This document shows positions 34,565 through 42,738 of a stretch of 64,000 nt of DNA, piece by piece. The stretch's first letter is position 1. The number at the start of each line of letters is the position of its first letter. This stretch comes from Chitinophaga hostae. Lineage in GTDB: Bacteria; Bacteroidota; Bacteroidia; Chitinophagales; Chitinophagaceae. The notes beneath the pieces are model-generated. The model was given only the letters and a program-made list of their open reading frames with translations, had not been told where the DNA came from and searched no databases. Made by a program: the position numbers and the translations under genes. The stretch is from contig NZ_JAGTXB010000001.1 of the NCBI RefSeq assembly GCF_018224885.1, positions 124,001 through 188,000 of the forward strand. The letters are read 5' to 3'.

Positions 34565-35749
34565 ATGTATCAGTCGTCAGATAAAATTTACAGTCTGCAT
34601 TTTATCCTGCTTTGTTTAAGTAATGCCCTCTTCTCTGCCAGCTTCAACATGATGATTCCTGAGCTGCCGGCATATCTCACCCAGATGGGCGGGGCGGATT
34701 ACAAAGGATACATTATCGGCTTGTTTACCCTGATGGCGGGGCTTTCCCGTCCATTCAGCGGCAAACTGACCGACACTATAGGACGAGTACCTGTGATGAT
34801 TTTCGGATCACTGGTATGTGTAGTTTGTAGTTTGATATACCCGCTCATCAGTTCAGTAGGTGCTTTCCTGTTATTGCGATTCTTTCATGGATTTTCCACA
34901 GGTTTTAAACCTACCGGAACAGCCGCCTATATATCCGATATGGTACCGGTAACACGGCGTGGTGAGGCGATGGGAATGGTTGGCTTGTTCAGTACTATTG
35001 GGATGGCCATGGGACCTGCCATTGGCGGCTACGTGGCAGTACGATGGAATATTAATGTCCTGTTCCAGCTGTCGGCCGTTTTCGCGCTGTTATCTGTGGT
35101 AATACTGATCGGCATGAAAGAAACACTTGTAAACAAACAACGGTTTCGTTTTTCTTTACTGAAGATCTCTGCCAATGAAATTTTCGAACCACTGGTATGG
35201 TCGCCAGTGATCATTACTTTCCTTACCTATTTCAGCTATGGCGCTATACTCACCATCATCCCCGACTTCAGCGCATTTCTGGGTATCACCAATAAGGGCG
35301 TATTCTTTACCTTCTATACCGGGAGCTCTATCGGCATCCGTTTGCTGGCGGGCAAAGTATCTGACCGCTATGGCCGGGTACCGGTTCTAAAGATCTCCGC
35401 TATCCTGATGGCCGGTTCCATGCTGATGATGGGACTTGCCGGCAACGGTACTCTTTTACTTGCGGCGGCAATAGTATATGGTATTTCCGTAGGGCTAAAC
35501 TCTCCTGCTGTTACAGCCTGGACGGTAGACCTGGGACAACCGGAACACCGTGGCCGCGCACTTGCCAGCATGTACATTGCCATGGAAGCCGGTATAGGGC
35601 TGGGCGCGTATCTCTCCGCATTTATCTATCACAACCAGTCTGCAAATTTTCCCATTACTTTTTATGTACTTGCAGGTATCACACTGTTGGCAACACTGTA
35701 TCTGAGTTTCGTATATAAACCCAGGAAAGTATCCAACGCTGTTATGTAA
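34565..35749 (+). CDS. MFS family transporter
   Basis: A 394-residue major facilitator with about 12 membrane segments. The loop motif after segment 2 is seen as GLSRPFSGKLTDTIGRVP, and its repeat in the second half as RLLAGKVSDRYGRVP. The first membrane segment begins at residue 11, so the start codon at 34565 must be right. It resembles drug or sugar exporters of the YfkF/QacA-like kind; the substrate is unknown. The promoter lies directly at the start codon. Confidence 0.9.
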   Translation: MYQSSDKIYSLHFILLCLSNALFSASFNMMIPELPAYLTQMGGADYKGYIIGLFTLMAGLSRPFSGKLTDTIGRVPVMIFGSLVCVVCSLIYPLISSVGAFLLLRFFHGFSTGFKPTGTAAYISDMVPVTRRGEAMGMVGLFSTIGMAMGPAIGGYVAVRWNINVLFQLSAVFALLSVVILIGMKETLVNKQRFRFSLLKISANEIFEPLVWSPVIITFLTYFSYGAILTIIPDFSAFLGITNKGVFFTFYTGSSIGIRLLAGKVSDRYGRVPVLKISAILMAGSMLMMGLAGNGTLLLAAAIVYGISVGLNSPAVTAWTVDLGQPEHRGRALASMYIAMEAGIGLGAYLSAFIYHNQSANFPITFYVLAGITLLATLYLSFVYKPRKVSNAVM

Positions 35750-35784
35750 GCATCATAGTATGTTGCCTGGTCAAAGTGTTCGCT

Positions 35785-37272
35785 TTATTCTGCAGCAGGA
35801 TCCAACGCATAGTCTTGCCCGTTCTCCTCTATAGCTGTTTCTGCATCAGTACTTTCCGCAGGAATCACCGTGATGCCTTCTTCTTCTAACGTTTGTTCCT
35901 GTGTCATTTCTCTCGGCAGCACTTTCTTATTATCCAGTCCCAGCTTTCGCATTCTTTCTGCCCTTCCGACCAGGTTCCCATTGCCGGATATCAGTTTGTT
36001 CATGGCGCCGTCGTACACATTCTGGCTGCGTTTCAGATGCTCTCCTATCAGTCCCATATCTTCGGCGAAACCAACAAATTTATCATAGAGCGCACTGCCT
36101 TGTCTCACAATTTCTTCCGCGTTTTTATTCTGTTTATCGAGCCGCCACATGTTATCAATTACACGTAAAGTGGCCAGCAATGAGGGCACGCTGACCAGTA
36201 TGATCCTTTTACGGAATGCAAAGTCATACAGATCTTCCTCCTGTTGCATGATGGCCAGTGCATACGCCGGTTCGATCGGAATAAACAACATGACAAAGTC
36301 GGTCGTGTTTTTATAAAAGGTATGATAGGCCTTAGCGCTTAGTTCACTGATATGGTTCCGGACGGATTGCAGGTGCATTTTCAATGCATACTTTTTATCG
36401 TCTTCGGTACTGGCACTGCAATACTGCTCATAGGCTTTCAACGATACTTTAGAGTCGATCACCAACTGCCGGTTTTCCGGCAACTGCAATACTAGGTCCG
36501 GTTTCCGCAGCTGCCCCGTTTCATCACGTTGTGCATCCTGGGTAAAATAATGCACCCCCTTTTCCAGGCCAGAGGCCTCCAATACCCTTTCCAGGATCAT
36601 TTCTCCCCAGTTGCCCTGTTTTTTGGTATCCGCTTTCAGCGCGTTGGTAAGGTTATTAGCTTCTTTGGACAAGGTTTGATTTAACAGCAACAGGCGTTGC
36701 AGTTCGTTTTTCAACTCTGTACGTTGTGTGGTTTCTGCCAACAGTGATTGCTGCACACTACTGCGGAAGTTGTCTATTTTTTCAGACAACGGTTTCAGCA
36801 CATCGTCCATTTTTACTTTGTTCTGCTCCATAAAAGTACCGGAGATCCGTTGCAACAGTTGCTGGGCGGTATTCTCAAACTGCACTTTAAATTCCTGCTG
36901 TACCTGTTGCAGGCGTTCCTTCTCCCCGCTCAGCTGTTGCTGCAGGTATTTATTCTGCTCCATGAGGCGTCCCTGCTCAGACATCAAAACGGAAAATTCT
37001 TCGTTTATCCGTTCCAGTTGCTGCTGCTTTTCCTTTACCAGCATAACTTTATCGTCCAGCATGCTTTGCAGGTAATCCTGTTTTGCCTCCAGGAGATGGT
37101 ATTTCTCCAGCTGGGCCGCATTACCTGCCTGTAATACAGCATAGTCGGCCTGCGCCGCACCCAATTGCTGCGCATGGGCCGCTTCCTGTGCCTTCTGTTG
37201 CTGTTTCGCAGCGAACAGGCTATACCCGAGCACAAGCAAACTGATTCCCGAAATAATCAATAGTATCAGCAT
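35785..37272 (-). CDS. rmuC: DNA recombination protein RmuC
   Basis: A 495-residue RmuC. I chose the ATG at 37272 because an AGGGAG ribosome-binding-like site lies 9 bases upstream and a membrane helix (MLILLIISGISLLVLGYS) starts there; a GTG at 37314 is also possible. A long Gln/Glu-rich coiled coil (about 20-190) precedes the RmuC domain (about 205-420) with GNWGEMILERVLE and PDLVLQLP-(10)-DSKVSL, a nuclease-like PD-(D/E)xK pattern. RmuC limits inversion at short inverted repeats in E. coli; note that the gene sits beside a long inverted repeat. Confidence 0.92.
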   Translation of the reverse strand: MLILLIISGISLLVLGYSLFAAKQQQKAQEAAHAQQLGAAQADYAVLQAGNAAQLEKYHLLEAKQDYLQSMLDDKVMLVKEKQQQLERINEEFSVLMSEQGRLMEQNKYLQQQLSGEKERLQQVQQEFKVQFENTAQQLLQRISGTFMEQNKVKMDDVLKPLSEKIDNFRSSVQQSLLAETTQRTELKNELQRLLLLNQTLSKEANNLTNALKADTKKQGNWGEMILERVLEASGLEKGVHYFTQDAQRDETGQLRKPDLVLQLPENRQLVIDSKVSLKAYEQYCSASTEDDKKYALKMHLQSVRNHISELSAKAYHTFYKNTTDFVMLFIPIEPAYALAIMQQEEDLYDFAFRKRIILVSVPSLLATLRVIDNMWRLDKQNKNAEEIVRQGSALYDKFVGFAEDMGLIGEHLKRSQNVYDGAMNKLISGNGNLVGRAERMRKLGLDNKKVLPREMTQEQTLEEEGITVIPAESTDAETAIEENGQDYALDPAAE

Positions 37273-37329
37273 GATAATCTTCTCCCTGAGCAATAATAAG
37301 TTTTTTCTACGCACTGGATCTGCGTGGTG

Positions 37330-37503
37330 AAATTTGTCTTATTCAGGATTAGACTGATTTTGTTGATCAGACTGATTTTTTTCCTTGACGATTTAAAAAA
37401 AGATTAGCGAAGAAAAAAGCGCATAATCGCTTCTATCTTCGCTAATCTTTTTTAAATCAAAATATTATTAAAAAATCAGTCTAATCCTGAATAAGACAAA
37501 TTT
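37330..37503. repeat. Long imperfect inverted repeat, TTGTCTT-N3-CAGGATTA family (copy 2)
   Basis: Outer 32 bp match exactly on both sides (AAATTTGTCTTATTCAGGAT and on), and inner parts match again (GATTAGCGAAGA). The left arm is longer because AGACTGATTTT occurs twice. The loop is CATAAT at 37422-37427. The right arm overlaps the kdnB stop codon. The end motif TTGTCTT-N3-CAGGATTA and the inner GATTTnAAAA..AAGCG order are shared with 10940-11150. Confidence 0.9.
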
Positions 37504-38578
37504 ACAGGCGCTCATACAGCTTACGCAGTCTTTCCCGCGTCATGATCTCCTTCCAATCCTTTCCCAGCGCATTTTCCCATAGCGGCGCCATACCCAGCGA
37601 TACATTGATCATAGTATCAAACTGTTCATCAGTCAGCCCCCGGGTAATACCCTGTGGTATTTCAATGTTATGTTTCTTCACCATTTCCTTGAACTTTACC
37701 ACCCCTTCAGGGTAAAATTCTTCCAGCTTATCAAACACAATACAGTTACCAATACCGTGCTTGGTCCCCAGCAGGTAAGCCAAACCATAGCTCACCGCAT
37801 GCGCCACCCCCACCTGGGAATAGGCGATACTCATACCACCGGCATAAGACGCCATCATCAGTTTCTCATCTGCATCAGCGTCCCAGGTTGTTTTCCGGAG
37901 GAAAATTTCTTCGCACAGCTCCTGCGCTTTCTCCCCGTACGACTTACTAAACGCATTCAGATAGGTGCCCTGTAATGATTCCACGCAATGGATAAAGCAG
38001 TCCATAGCCGTATAAAAACGCTGGTTTGCTTCTACTGTGCTGGTCAGAGATGGATCCAGCACGATCTGATCAAACGGTGTAAAATCAGAGTTCATACCCA
38101 GTTTACGGGTAGGCCCGGTTAATACGCAGGTACGGCTAACTTCCGCACCCGTGCCCGAAATAGTGGGAATACCCACCTTATATACCCCTGCAAACTTCAC
38201 CAGGTCCCAGCCCTGGTAATCAGCAGAAGAGCCCGGGTTGGTCATCATCAGTGATACCGCTTTGGCCATATCCATTACAGAACCACCACCAATACCAATG
38301 ATACCGGATACGGTGCCAAACTCGGCCTGCAGCTCATCACGGATCTTGTCAACTGTTTTGGTTTTTGGTTCATCGGTTACATCAATCACCACTATCTTAT
38401 CCTTGCCCTGTAACGGGATACGGGACAAAAACGCCTGTTTATCCTGGAAATACTCATCCACGAAAAATATCATGGGAGCATCACCTACGCGCCTGGGGGC
38501 CAGTATTTCGCCCAGCTGATCAAAACATCCGCTGCCGTAAACTACGTAGTCCACCATTTTAAAATTCCTGAATTTCAT
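37502..38578 (-). CDS. kdnB: Kdo 8-oxidase KdnB (iron-containing alcohol dehydrogenase family)
   Basis: A 358-residue member of the iron-containing alcohol dehydrogenase family, with the nucleotide site IIGIGGGSVMDMAK, TISGTGAEVS, and metal-binding histidines in FIHCVES, VAHAVSYG and GTKHGIGN. Together with the kdsB and kdnA genes directly upstream, the set matches the Shewanella Kdo8N cluster, where KdnB oxidises the C8 hydroxyl of Kdo so KdnA can add an amino group. The gene lies 20 bp after kdsB, last in the operon. The function rests on cluster match plus family, not on this protein alone. Confidence 0.88.
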   Translation of the reverse strand: MKFRNFKMVDYVVYGSGCFDQLGEILAPRRVGDAPMIFFVDEYFQDKQAFLSRIPLQGKDKIVVIDVTDEPKTKTVDKIRDELQAEFGTVSGIIGIGGGSVMDMAKAVSLMMTNPGSSADYQGWDLVKFAGVYKVGIPTISGTGAEVSRTCVLTGPTRKLGMNSDFTPFDQIVLDPSLTSTVEANQRFYTAMDCFIHCVESLQGTYLNAFSKSYGEKAQELCEEIFLRKTTWDADADEKLMMASYAGGMSIAYSQVGVAHAVSYGLAYLLGTKHGIGNCIVFDKLEEFYPEGVVKFKEMVKKHNIEIPQGITRGLTDEQFDTMINVSLGMAPLWENALGKDWKEIMTRERLRKLYERL

Positions 38579-38598
38579 ATATCCCTGTTAGTTAGATG

Positions 38599-39324
38599 TT
38601 ATAAAAGTTTCGATGCCTTTACCAGGTCTTCCGGTGTATCAATTTCCACGCCCATGTAAGAGGTCACCACCATTTTCATGGGGATCCCATTTTCCAGGTA
38701 GCGCAAACATTCTATTTTCTCTGCCGCTTCCAGCGGTGTTACCGGCATTTGCGTAAAGTCCAGCAACGTTTGCTTCCGGAAGGCATAAATACCGATATGC
38801 TCGTAGTATACCGATTTAATGTCTTTGTTACGCGGATAAGGAATAACTGAACGGGAGAAAAATAACGCGTTGGAGTTTTTATCCACCGCTACTTTCACGT
38901 AGTTGGGATCTTCAATAGATGCCTGCTCTTTGAGCTCCTGCATCAGGGATGCTACCTGCACTTTTTTCCCCTCTTCTCCTTCAAAAACTTTTAACAGTTT
39001 CTCCAGTGGCTCTTTCTGGGTAAATGGTTCATCTCCCTGTACATTCACCACAATATCCACCTCCATATCTGCAACGGCTTCGGCTATACGATCAGTTCCG
39101 CATTCATGCTCCTTTTTGCTCATGACTGCTTTGCCGCCGTTGTTCACAATTTCATTGTAAATAAGGTCACTGTCTGTTACCACCATCACGTCGTCAAATA
39201 CGCCTGTTTTCACCGCCGATTCATAAGTACGCAGGATCACTGTTTTATCACCCAGCTTCGCCATCATCTTACCGGGAAAACGGGAAGCGCCATAACGGGC
39301 AGGTATCAACGCTATTTTTCTCAT
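38599..39324 (-). CDS. kdsB: CMP-Kdo / CMP-Kdo8N synthetase KdsB
   Basis: A 241-residue cytidylyltransferase. ATG at 39324 ([19 protein letters not shown]) is preferred over 39345 because the family begins there. The CTP-binding N terminus [22 protein letters not shown] and NVQGDEPF are clear. It activates Kdo, or in this cluster probably 8-amino-Kdo, as the CMP sugar for lipid A core assembly. The neighbours kdnA (69 bp upstream) and kdnB (20 bp downstream) are the Kdo8N-specific enzymes. Confidence 0.95.
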   Translation of the reverse strand: MRKIALIPARYGASRFPGKMMAKLGDKTVILRTYESAVKTGVFDDVMVVTDSDLIYNEIVNNGGKAVMSKKEHECGTDRIAEAVADMEVDIVVNVQGDEPFTQKEPLEKLLKVFEGEEGKKVQVASLMQELKEQASIEDPNYVKVAVDKNSNALFFSRSVIPYPRNKDIKSVYYEHIGIYAFRKQTLLDFTQMPVTPLEAAEKIECLRYLENGIPMKMVVTSYMGVEIDTPEDLVKASKLL

Positions 39325-39393
39325 GCCATATGGTTTTACCTGCAAAGGCGCAAAACAGCCATCACTGGCTATATTACGCCTTTGCCAGAAACT

Positions 39394-40584
39394 TTATAAT
39401 ACGCTTTTTACAGCTTTCACCAGCTTGTCTGCCCTTTCCTGGATTTCAGCAGCACTCCAGCCAAGATTAATTGGCGTGGAAATGTTTCTGCCGATAATAG
39501 CATCGGAAGCGGGGAATTCTTTGGTTTTATAAACTTCCATCGCCTGTTTCAGCTCTTTTGCGAAAGGCGTTAATACTGCACCCTCTTTGAAATGCTGCCA
39601 CTGGCGGATGTAATGCCAGTTATTATCGTAATAATGGAATGCTGCCAAACCGGCTGCTTTCATGGCAGCTGCTGCTTTCGACGCCTGGGCTGTTTCCGGC
39701 AGGAAGAACGACAGGAATGTAGCGCTGTCGCCCGCTTCATCCGGCAAACGGCGGAAAGTAACCCCTGGTACGGCAGCCAGTGCATCCTTAAAGATCTTCT
39801 TGGTTTTACGCTGTATTTCCAGGAAGGTATCCAGCTTGCGGATCTGGGCCAGGCCCACCGCAGCATGCAACTCGGAAATACGGTAGTTGTAACCGATAAA
39901 AGGATGCAGGTCAGCGCCACGGTCCACGCCAAGATGGTCATGACCATGGTCCGTATAACCGTCGCATTTAGTGTATATATCTTTGTTGTTGGTAATGATC
40001 GCACCACCTTCTGCGCAGGTGATGGTTTTTACAAAGTCAAAGGAGAAAGTTCCCGCATCACCGATGGAGCCTAAGGCTTTGCCTTTATAGGATGCACCGA
40101 AAGACTGGCAGGCATCCTCCAGCAGGAAGAGATGGTGCTTTTTACAGATGGCCTGTAAAGCGTCCAGATCAGCCATGGCTCCGCACATATGCACCGGCAT
40201 TACTGCTTTGGTACGTGGTGTAATAGCGGCTTCCACTGCTTTTGGATCAAGGGTAAGGGTATCGTCCACATCTACCAGTACAGGGGTTGCGCCAACGGAA
40301 AATACCGATTCAAAGCTGGCAACAAACGTAAAGGTGGGCATGATAATTTCATCACCGGCGCCCAGTCCCAATGCTGCCATCGCCGTAGTTAAAGCAGCGG
40401 TGCCACTGGAGGCCAACTGGGTATACTGTACATTCAGTTTATCGCAAATGGCCTGTTCCAGCTCCTTTGCTTTCCAAATGCCCTTACGCGGACCGTCAAA
40501 TCCGTAACGCATCATAATACCAGTTTCCAGTACGTCGTTTACTTCTTTCCTTTCCTCGGCTCCAAATAGTTCATATCCGGGCAT
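39394..40584 (-). CDS. kdnA: Kdo8N aminotransferase KdnA (DegT/DnrJ/EryC1 family)
   Basis: A 396-residue PLP aminotransferase of the DegT family. Schiff-base Lys186 is in FDFVKTITCAEGG, and Asp157 in LLEDACQSFGA holds the PLP nitrogen. The N terminus FGAEERKEVNDVLETGIMMR matches KdnA, which transfers an amino group to the C8 aldehyde of oxidised Kdo. It is the first gene of the kdnA-kdsB-kdnB operon. A TAACTTTG -7 element lies about 50 bp upstream. Confidence 0.9.
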   Translation of the reverse strand: MPGYELFGAEERKEVNDVLETGIMMRYGFDGPRKGIWKAKELEQAICDKLNVQYTQLASSGTAALTTAMAALGLGAGDEIIMPTFTFVASFESVFSVGATPVLVDVDDTLTLDPKAVEAAITPRTKAVMPVHMCGAMADLDALQAICKKHHLFLLEDACQSFGASYKGKALGSIGDAGTFSFDFVKTITCAEGGAIITNNKDIYTKCDGYTDHGHDHLGVDRGADLHPFIGYNYRISELHAAVGLAQIRKLDTFLEIQRKTKKIFKDALAAVPGVTFRRLPDEAGDSATFLSFFLPETAQASKAAAAMKAAGLAAFHYYDNNWHYIRQWQHFKEGAVLTPFAKELKQAMEVYKTKEFPASDAIIGRNISTPINLGWSAAEIQERADKLVKAVKSVL

Positions 40585-40635
40585 AAACTGTTGATTTTAA
40601 AATATAATTGTAAGTGATGTTTAAAAATAGTGCTG

Positions 40636-40643
40636 CAAAGTTA
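40636..40643 (-). promoter_or_regulatory. Candidate -7 element for the kdnA operon
   Basis: On the minus strand this reads TAACTTTG, matching TAnnTTTG. No clear TTTG lies 19-21 bases upstream. It faces away from the promoter of the DUF4440-like gene, so the gap holds two back-to-back promoters. Confidence 0.4.
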
Positions 40644-40655
40644 CTATAATCAGAG

Positions 40656-40688
40656 TTGGGTTACATCGGAAAAACTGTTTATCTTTTG
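40656..40688 (+). promoter_or_regulatory. Promoter of the SnoaL/DUF4440-like gene
   Basis: TTG (40656-40658), a 21-base gap, then TATCTTTTG (40680-40688), one base longer than TAnnTTTG. The start codon is 14 bases after the final G, so the leader would be very short. Confidence 0.45.
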
Positions 40689-40701
40689 CTAAAAATTTAA
40701 C

Positions 40702-41139
40702 ATGCGTTTTATCTTGTTCCTTACTCTGTTGGGCTCATTGGCGCTATCGCCCTCCCTGTCTGCTTCTGCACAACAGGGCGATCGGCAAAAAATTACGGCC
40801 CTTATGGACGCCCAAACATCCGCCTGGAACAAAGGGGATATCAACGGCTTTATGAAAACCTACTGGCAGTCGGACTCTTTACTCTTCATCGGTAAAAACG
40901 GCATCACCTATGGCTGGCTGGCTACGCTGGACCGCTACAAAAAAACTTATCCCGATGTAACGGCAATGGGTAAACTGGATTTCAAACTGCTGGAATTCAA
41001 GCCCCTGGCAGAAGGTATTTATCTCCTGGTTGGCAAATGGCATCTGCAGCGAACCATCGGCGATCTGCAGGGACATTTCAGCCTGGTACTGAAAAAGATA
41101 AATGGCGAATGGAAAATTGTTGCTGACCATAGCAGCTAA
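40702..41139 (+). CDS. Secreted SnoaL/DUF4440-like (NTF2-fold) protein
   Basis: A 145-residue protein with a signal peptide (residues 1-24, ending SASAQ) and one NTF2-fold domain: ITALMDAQTSAWNKGDINGFMKTYW, then a beta sheet ending FSLVLKKINGEWKIVADHSS. This matches the DUF4440/SnoaL-like family of small enzymes and binding proteins; a periplasmic role is likely. No catalytic site can be assigned. It stands alone between divergent kdnA and a convergent small gene. Confidence 0.82.
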   Translation: MRFILFLTLLGSLALSPSLSASAQQGDRQKITALMDAQTSAWNKGDINGFMKTYWQSDSLLFIGKNGITYGWLATLDRYKKTYPDVTAMGKLDFKLLEFKPLAEGIYLLVGKWHLQRTIGDLQGHFSLVLKKINGEWKIVADHSS

Positions 41140-41165
41140 AAAAAACCATCCCAGGAATAGGATGG
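41138..41165 (-). terminator. Intrinsic terminator on the minus strand
   Basis: Stem CCATCC (41146-41151) with GGATGG (41160-41165) and an 8-base loop; read on the minus strand it runs into eight T residues. It would end the transcript of the small gene at 41249-41437 and overlaps the stop of the DUF4440-like gene. Confidence 0.65.
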
Positions 41166-41185
41166 CCGCTATACACCACAACATT

Positions 41186-41207
41186 AAAGAAGTTTTGGTA
41201 CTTCTTT
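41186..41207. terminator. Possible second hairpin after the small gene
   Basis: AAAGAAGT (41186-41193) pairs with ACTTCTTT (41200-41207) across six bases. It sits between two converging genes. The T run is short, so it may only be a structured end. Confidence 0.35.
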
Positions 41208-41248
41208 AGATTAAGAAACGTAGGATTTTCATCGATATGATAATCTAT

Positions 41249-41437
41249 TTATTGCTTTCTCTTTTTTGACGCTTCGCTGTCTCTGACAGCTTTGTTTTCC
41301 TCTTCCGGCGTACCCGACAGGTCGCCGTGCAGCGGGTTCCGTGTAGTGGTACCCTTGTCTTTATCAAGAATATCCACCGGCTTCTTTTTCCTTTGCATAT
41401 CCGTTCCCGGTTTTTGCGCTATCGCACTCTTTTTCAT
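41249..41437 (-). CDS. Small charged hypothetical protein
   Basis: A 62-residue frame, start taken at 41437 (MKKSAIAQKPGTDMQRKKK); the frame can extend to 41467. It is rich in Lys, Glu, Asp and Gly, without hydrophobic segments, so the product is probably disordered. A terminator follows it. I do not recognise the family. Confidence 0.5.
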   Translation of the reverse strand: MKKSAIAQKPGTDMQRKKKPVDILDKDKGTTTRNPLHGDLSGTPEEENKAVRDSEASKKRKQ

Positions 41438-41832
41438 GACGCCACTTTTTAAAGATGAAAAAACCAACCGCTAATGACTAAAAGCCAAAAGCTGGTTCGG
41501 CAAACATTATTCCATGCCGTTTTTGGGGCTTTTTGGAGGGCTTAGCGAACTGTGTCCGGGGCATCTCCTCCCCAACTACCTGATTCAGAGTGGGCAAGAA
41601 ACACAACAGCCTGCCGCGGAAATATGTCAGTTGTGATTAACATTAGATTTACAAAAACTATAATCAATTTCTCATATCTGCACCTTATCTTTGGTTCCTC
41701 AATATGTTTTACCCATAACCTCTGACCAACCACGTGTAGTTTTAATCAAGTTCCTGCCTAAAGCCAGTTTTTCAGTTTTAATCCTGTCCTGTTTAAAACC
41801 CGGTATCTATTTACTATAACTTATTACTGGTT
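41438..41832. other. Intergenic region before the CAP-domain gene
   Basis: No gene recognised. TATCTTTG at 41686-41693 is a full -7 box match with no clear -33 partner. AGTTTTAATC occurs twice (41737 and 41774). Near 41470 there is a degenerate AGCTTTTGGCTTTTAG word on the minus strand, like the words at 16650 and 42700. Confidence 0.35.
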
Positions 41833-42378
41833 ATGTCCGGGAAAATTATTCGTAATGCCGTCGCATTGATGGCCGTCATTGTTTATTGCAGTTGCTCCAA
41901 AACCTCCGGAGTCCGTCTGGATGATCCGTCCAAAACGCCACCGGCAGACACTTCCACGGTACCTGAAAACAGGGTCGACCGCAGCGCATTATTGCAACTT
42001 GTAAACGGATTACGCAGCCGTGGCTGTAATTGTGGTACCGATAAAATGCCGCCTGTAGGACAGCTCGTATGGAACGGGCTCCTGGAAAGAGCTGCCTATG
42101 ATCATAGTAAAGACATGACATTGAATCATTACTTCGACCATAACAGCCCTGGTGGCAGCACTCCCGGTACCCGACTGGATGCCGCAGGGTACAGCTGGAC
42201 TTATTATGGGGAAAACATTGCTGCGGGCAGTCTGGACGAGCAGGCAGTAGTGCTGGGCTGGCTGAATAGTCCCAAACATTGCCACAATATGATGGATCCC
42301 GTGTTTACGGAAATTGGAGTAGGCCGCTATAACAGTAACTGGACCATGGAGCTGGGAAAGAGAAGCTCAGCGAAATAA
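41833..42378 (+). CDS. CAP domain (SCP/PR1-like) lipoprotein
   Basis: A 181-residue secreted protein. A lipobox (IVYCSC, about residues 17-22) gives a lipoprotein anchor. The CAP domain spans about 50-178, with LLQLVNGLRSRG, AAYDHSKDM, HYFDHNSPGG, YYGENIAAGS and HCHNMMDPVFTEIGVG. Bacterial CAP proteins are widespread, and their activity is unclear. It ends 0 bp from the converging gene at 42379. Confidence 0.88.
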   Translation: MSGKIIRNAVALMAVIVYCSCSKTSGVRLDDPSKTPPADTSTVPENRVDRSALLQLVNGLRSRGCNCGTDKMPPVGQLVWNGLLERAAYDHSKDMTLNHYFDHNSPGGSTPGTRLDAAGYSWTYYGENIAAGSLDEQAVVLGWLNSPKHCHNMMDPVFTEIGVGRYNSNWTMELGKRSSAK

Positions 42379-42666
42379 TCAGGGCGCACTCATTTTTTTA
42401 CGCCAGCTTCGCCAGATCCAATAAAGATAAGCGCACAGGGAAACGCCAAACCAACCATAGAAAAAAATCATCCTGCCGGGGGTAGACTCCTCCGGCACGG
42501 CAAAGCCCAGATACAGCCCCAGGAACACGTTGATCATCATCCAGAAAAAACCAATGAACATGGTGCGCATGATTTTTATGAGGAAATGAAACAACTCATA
42601 GTCCAGTTTATTGGGATCCGGCTTCGGTTCTTCCGGCGTTTCAGTTATTTCTGGTTCTTCTGCCAT
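42379..42666 (-). CDS. Small two-helix membrane protein
   Basis: A 95-residue protein. An acidic, Pro-rich N terminus (MAEEPEITETPEEPKPDP) precedes two membrane helices (about 33-57 and 68-86) and a basic end (WRSWRKKMSAP), so both ends should be cytoplasmic. Family not recognised; similar short proteins are common in Chitinophagaceae. It lies downstream of the GH25 gene (72 bp), with a degenerate repeat in the gap. Confidence 0.65.
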   Translation of the reverse strand: MAEEPEITETPEEPKPDPNKLDYELFHFLIKIMRTMFIGFFWMMINVFLGLYLGFAVPEESTPGRMIFFYGWFGVSLCAYLYWIWRSWRKKMSAP

Positions 42667-42738
42667 AGTTAAAACGTCCCTCCGCTTTATAATTCGCTTT
42701 GATAGCTTTTTGCTGTCCGTTTTTAGCTTTCTGCTCCC

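Noticed and set aside
37273..37314. Longer rmuC start at GTG 37314
   Set aside because: The internal ATG at 37272 has an AGGGAG site and begins directly at the membrane helix; the extension is not typical of the family.
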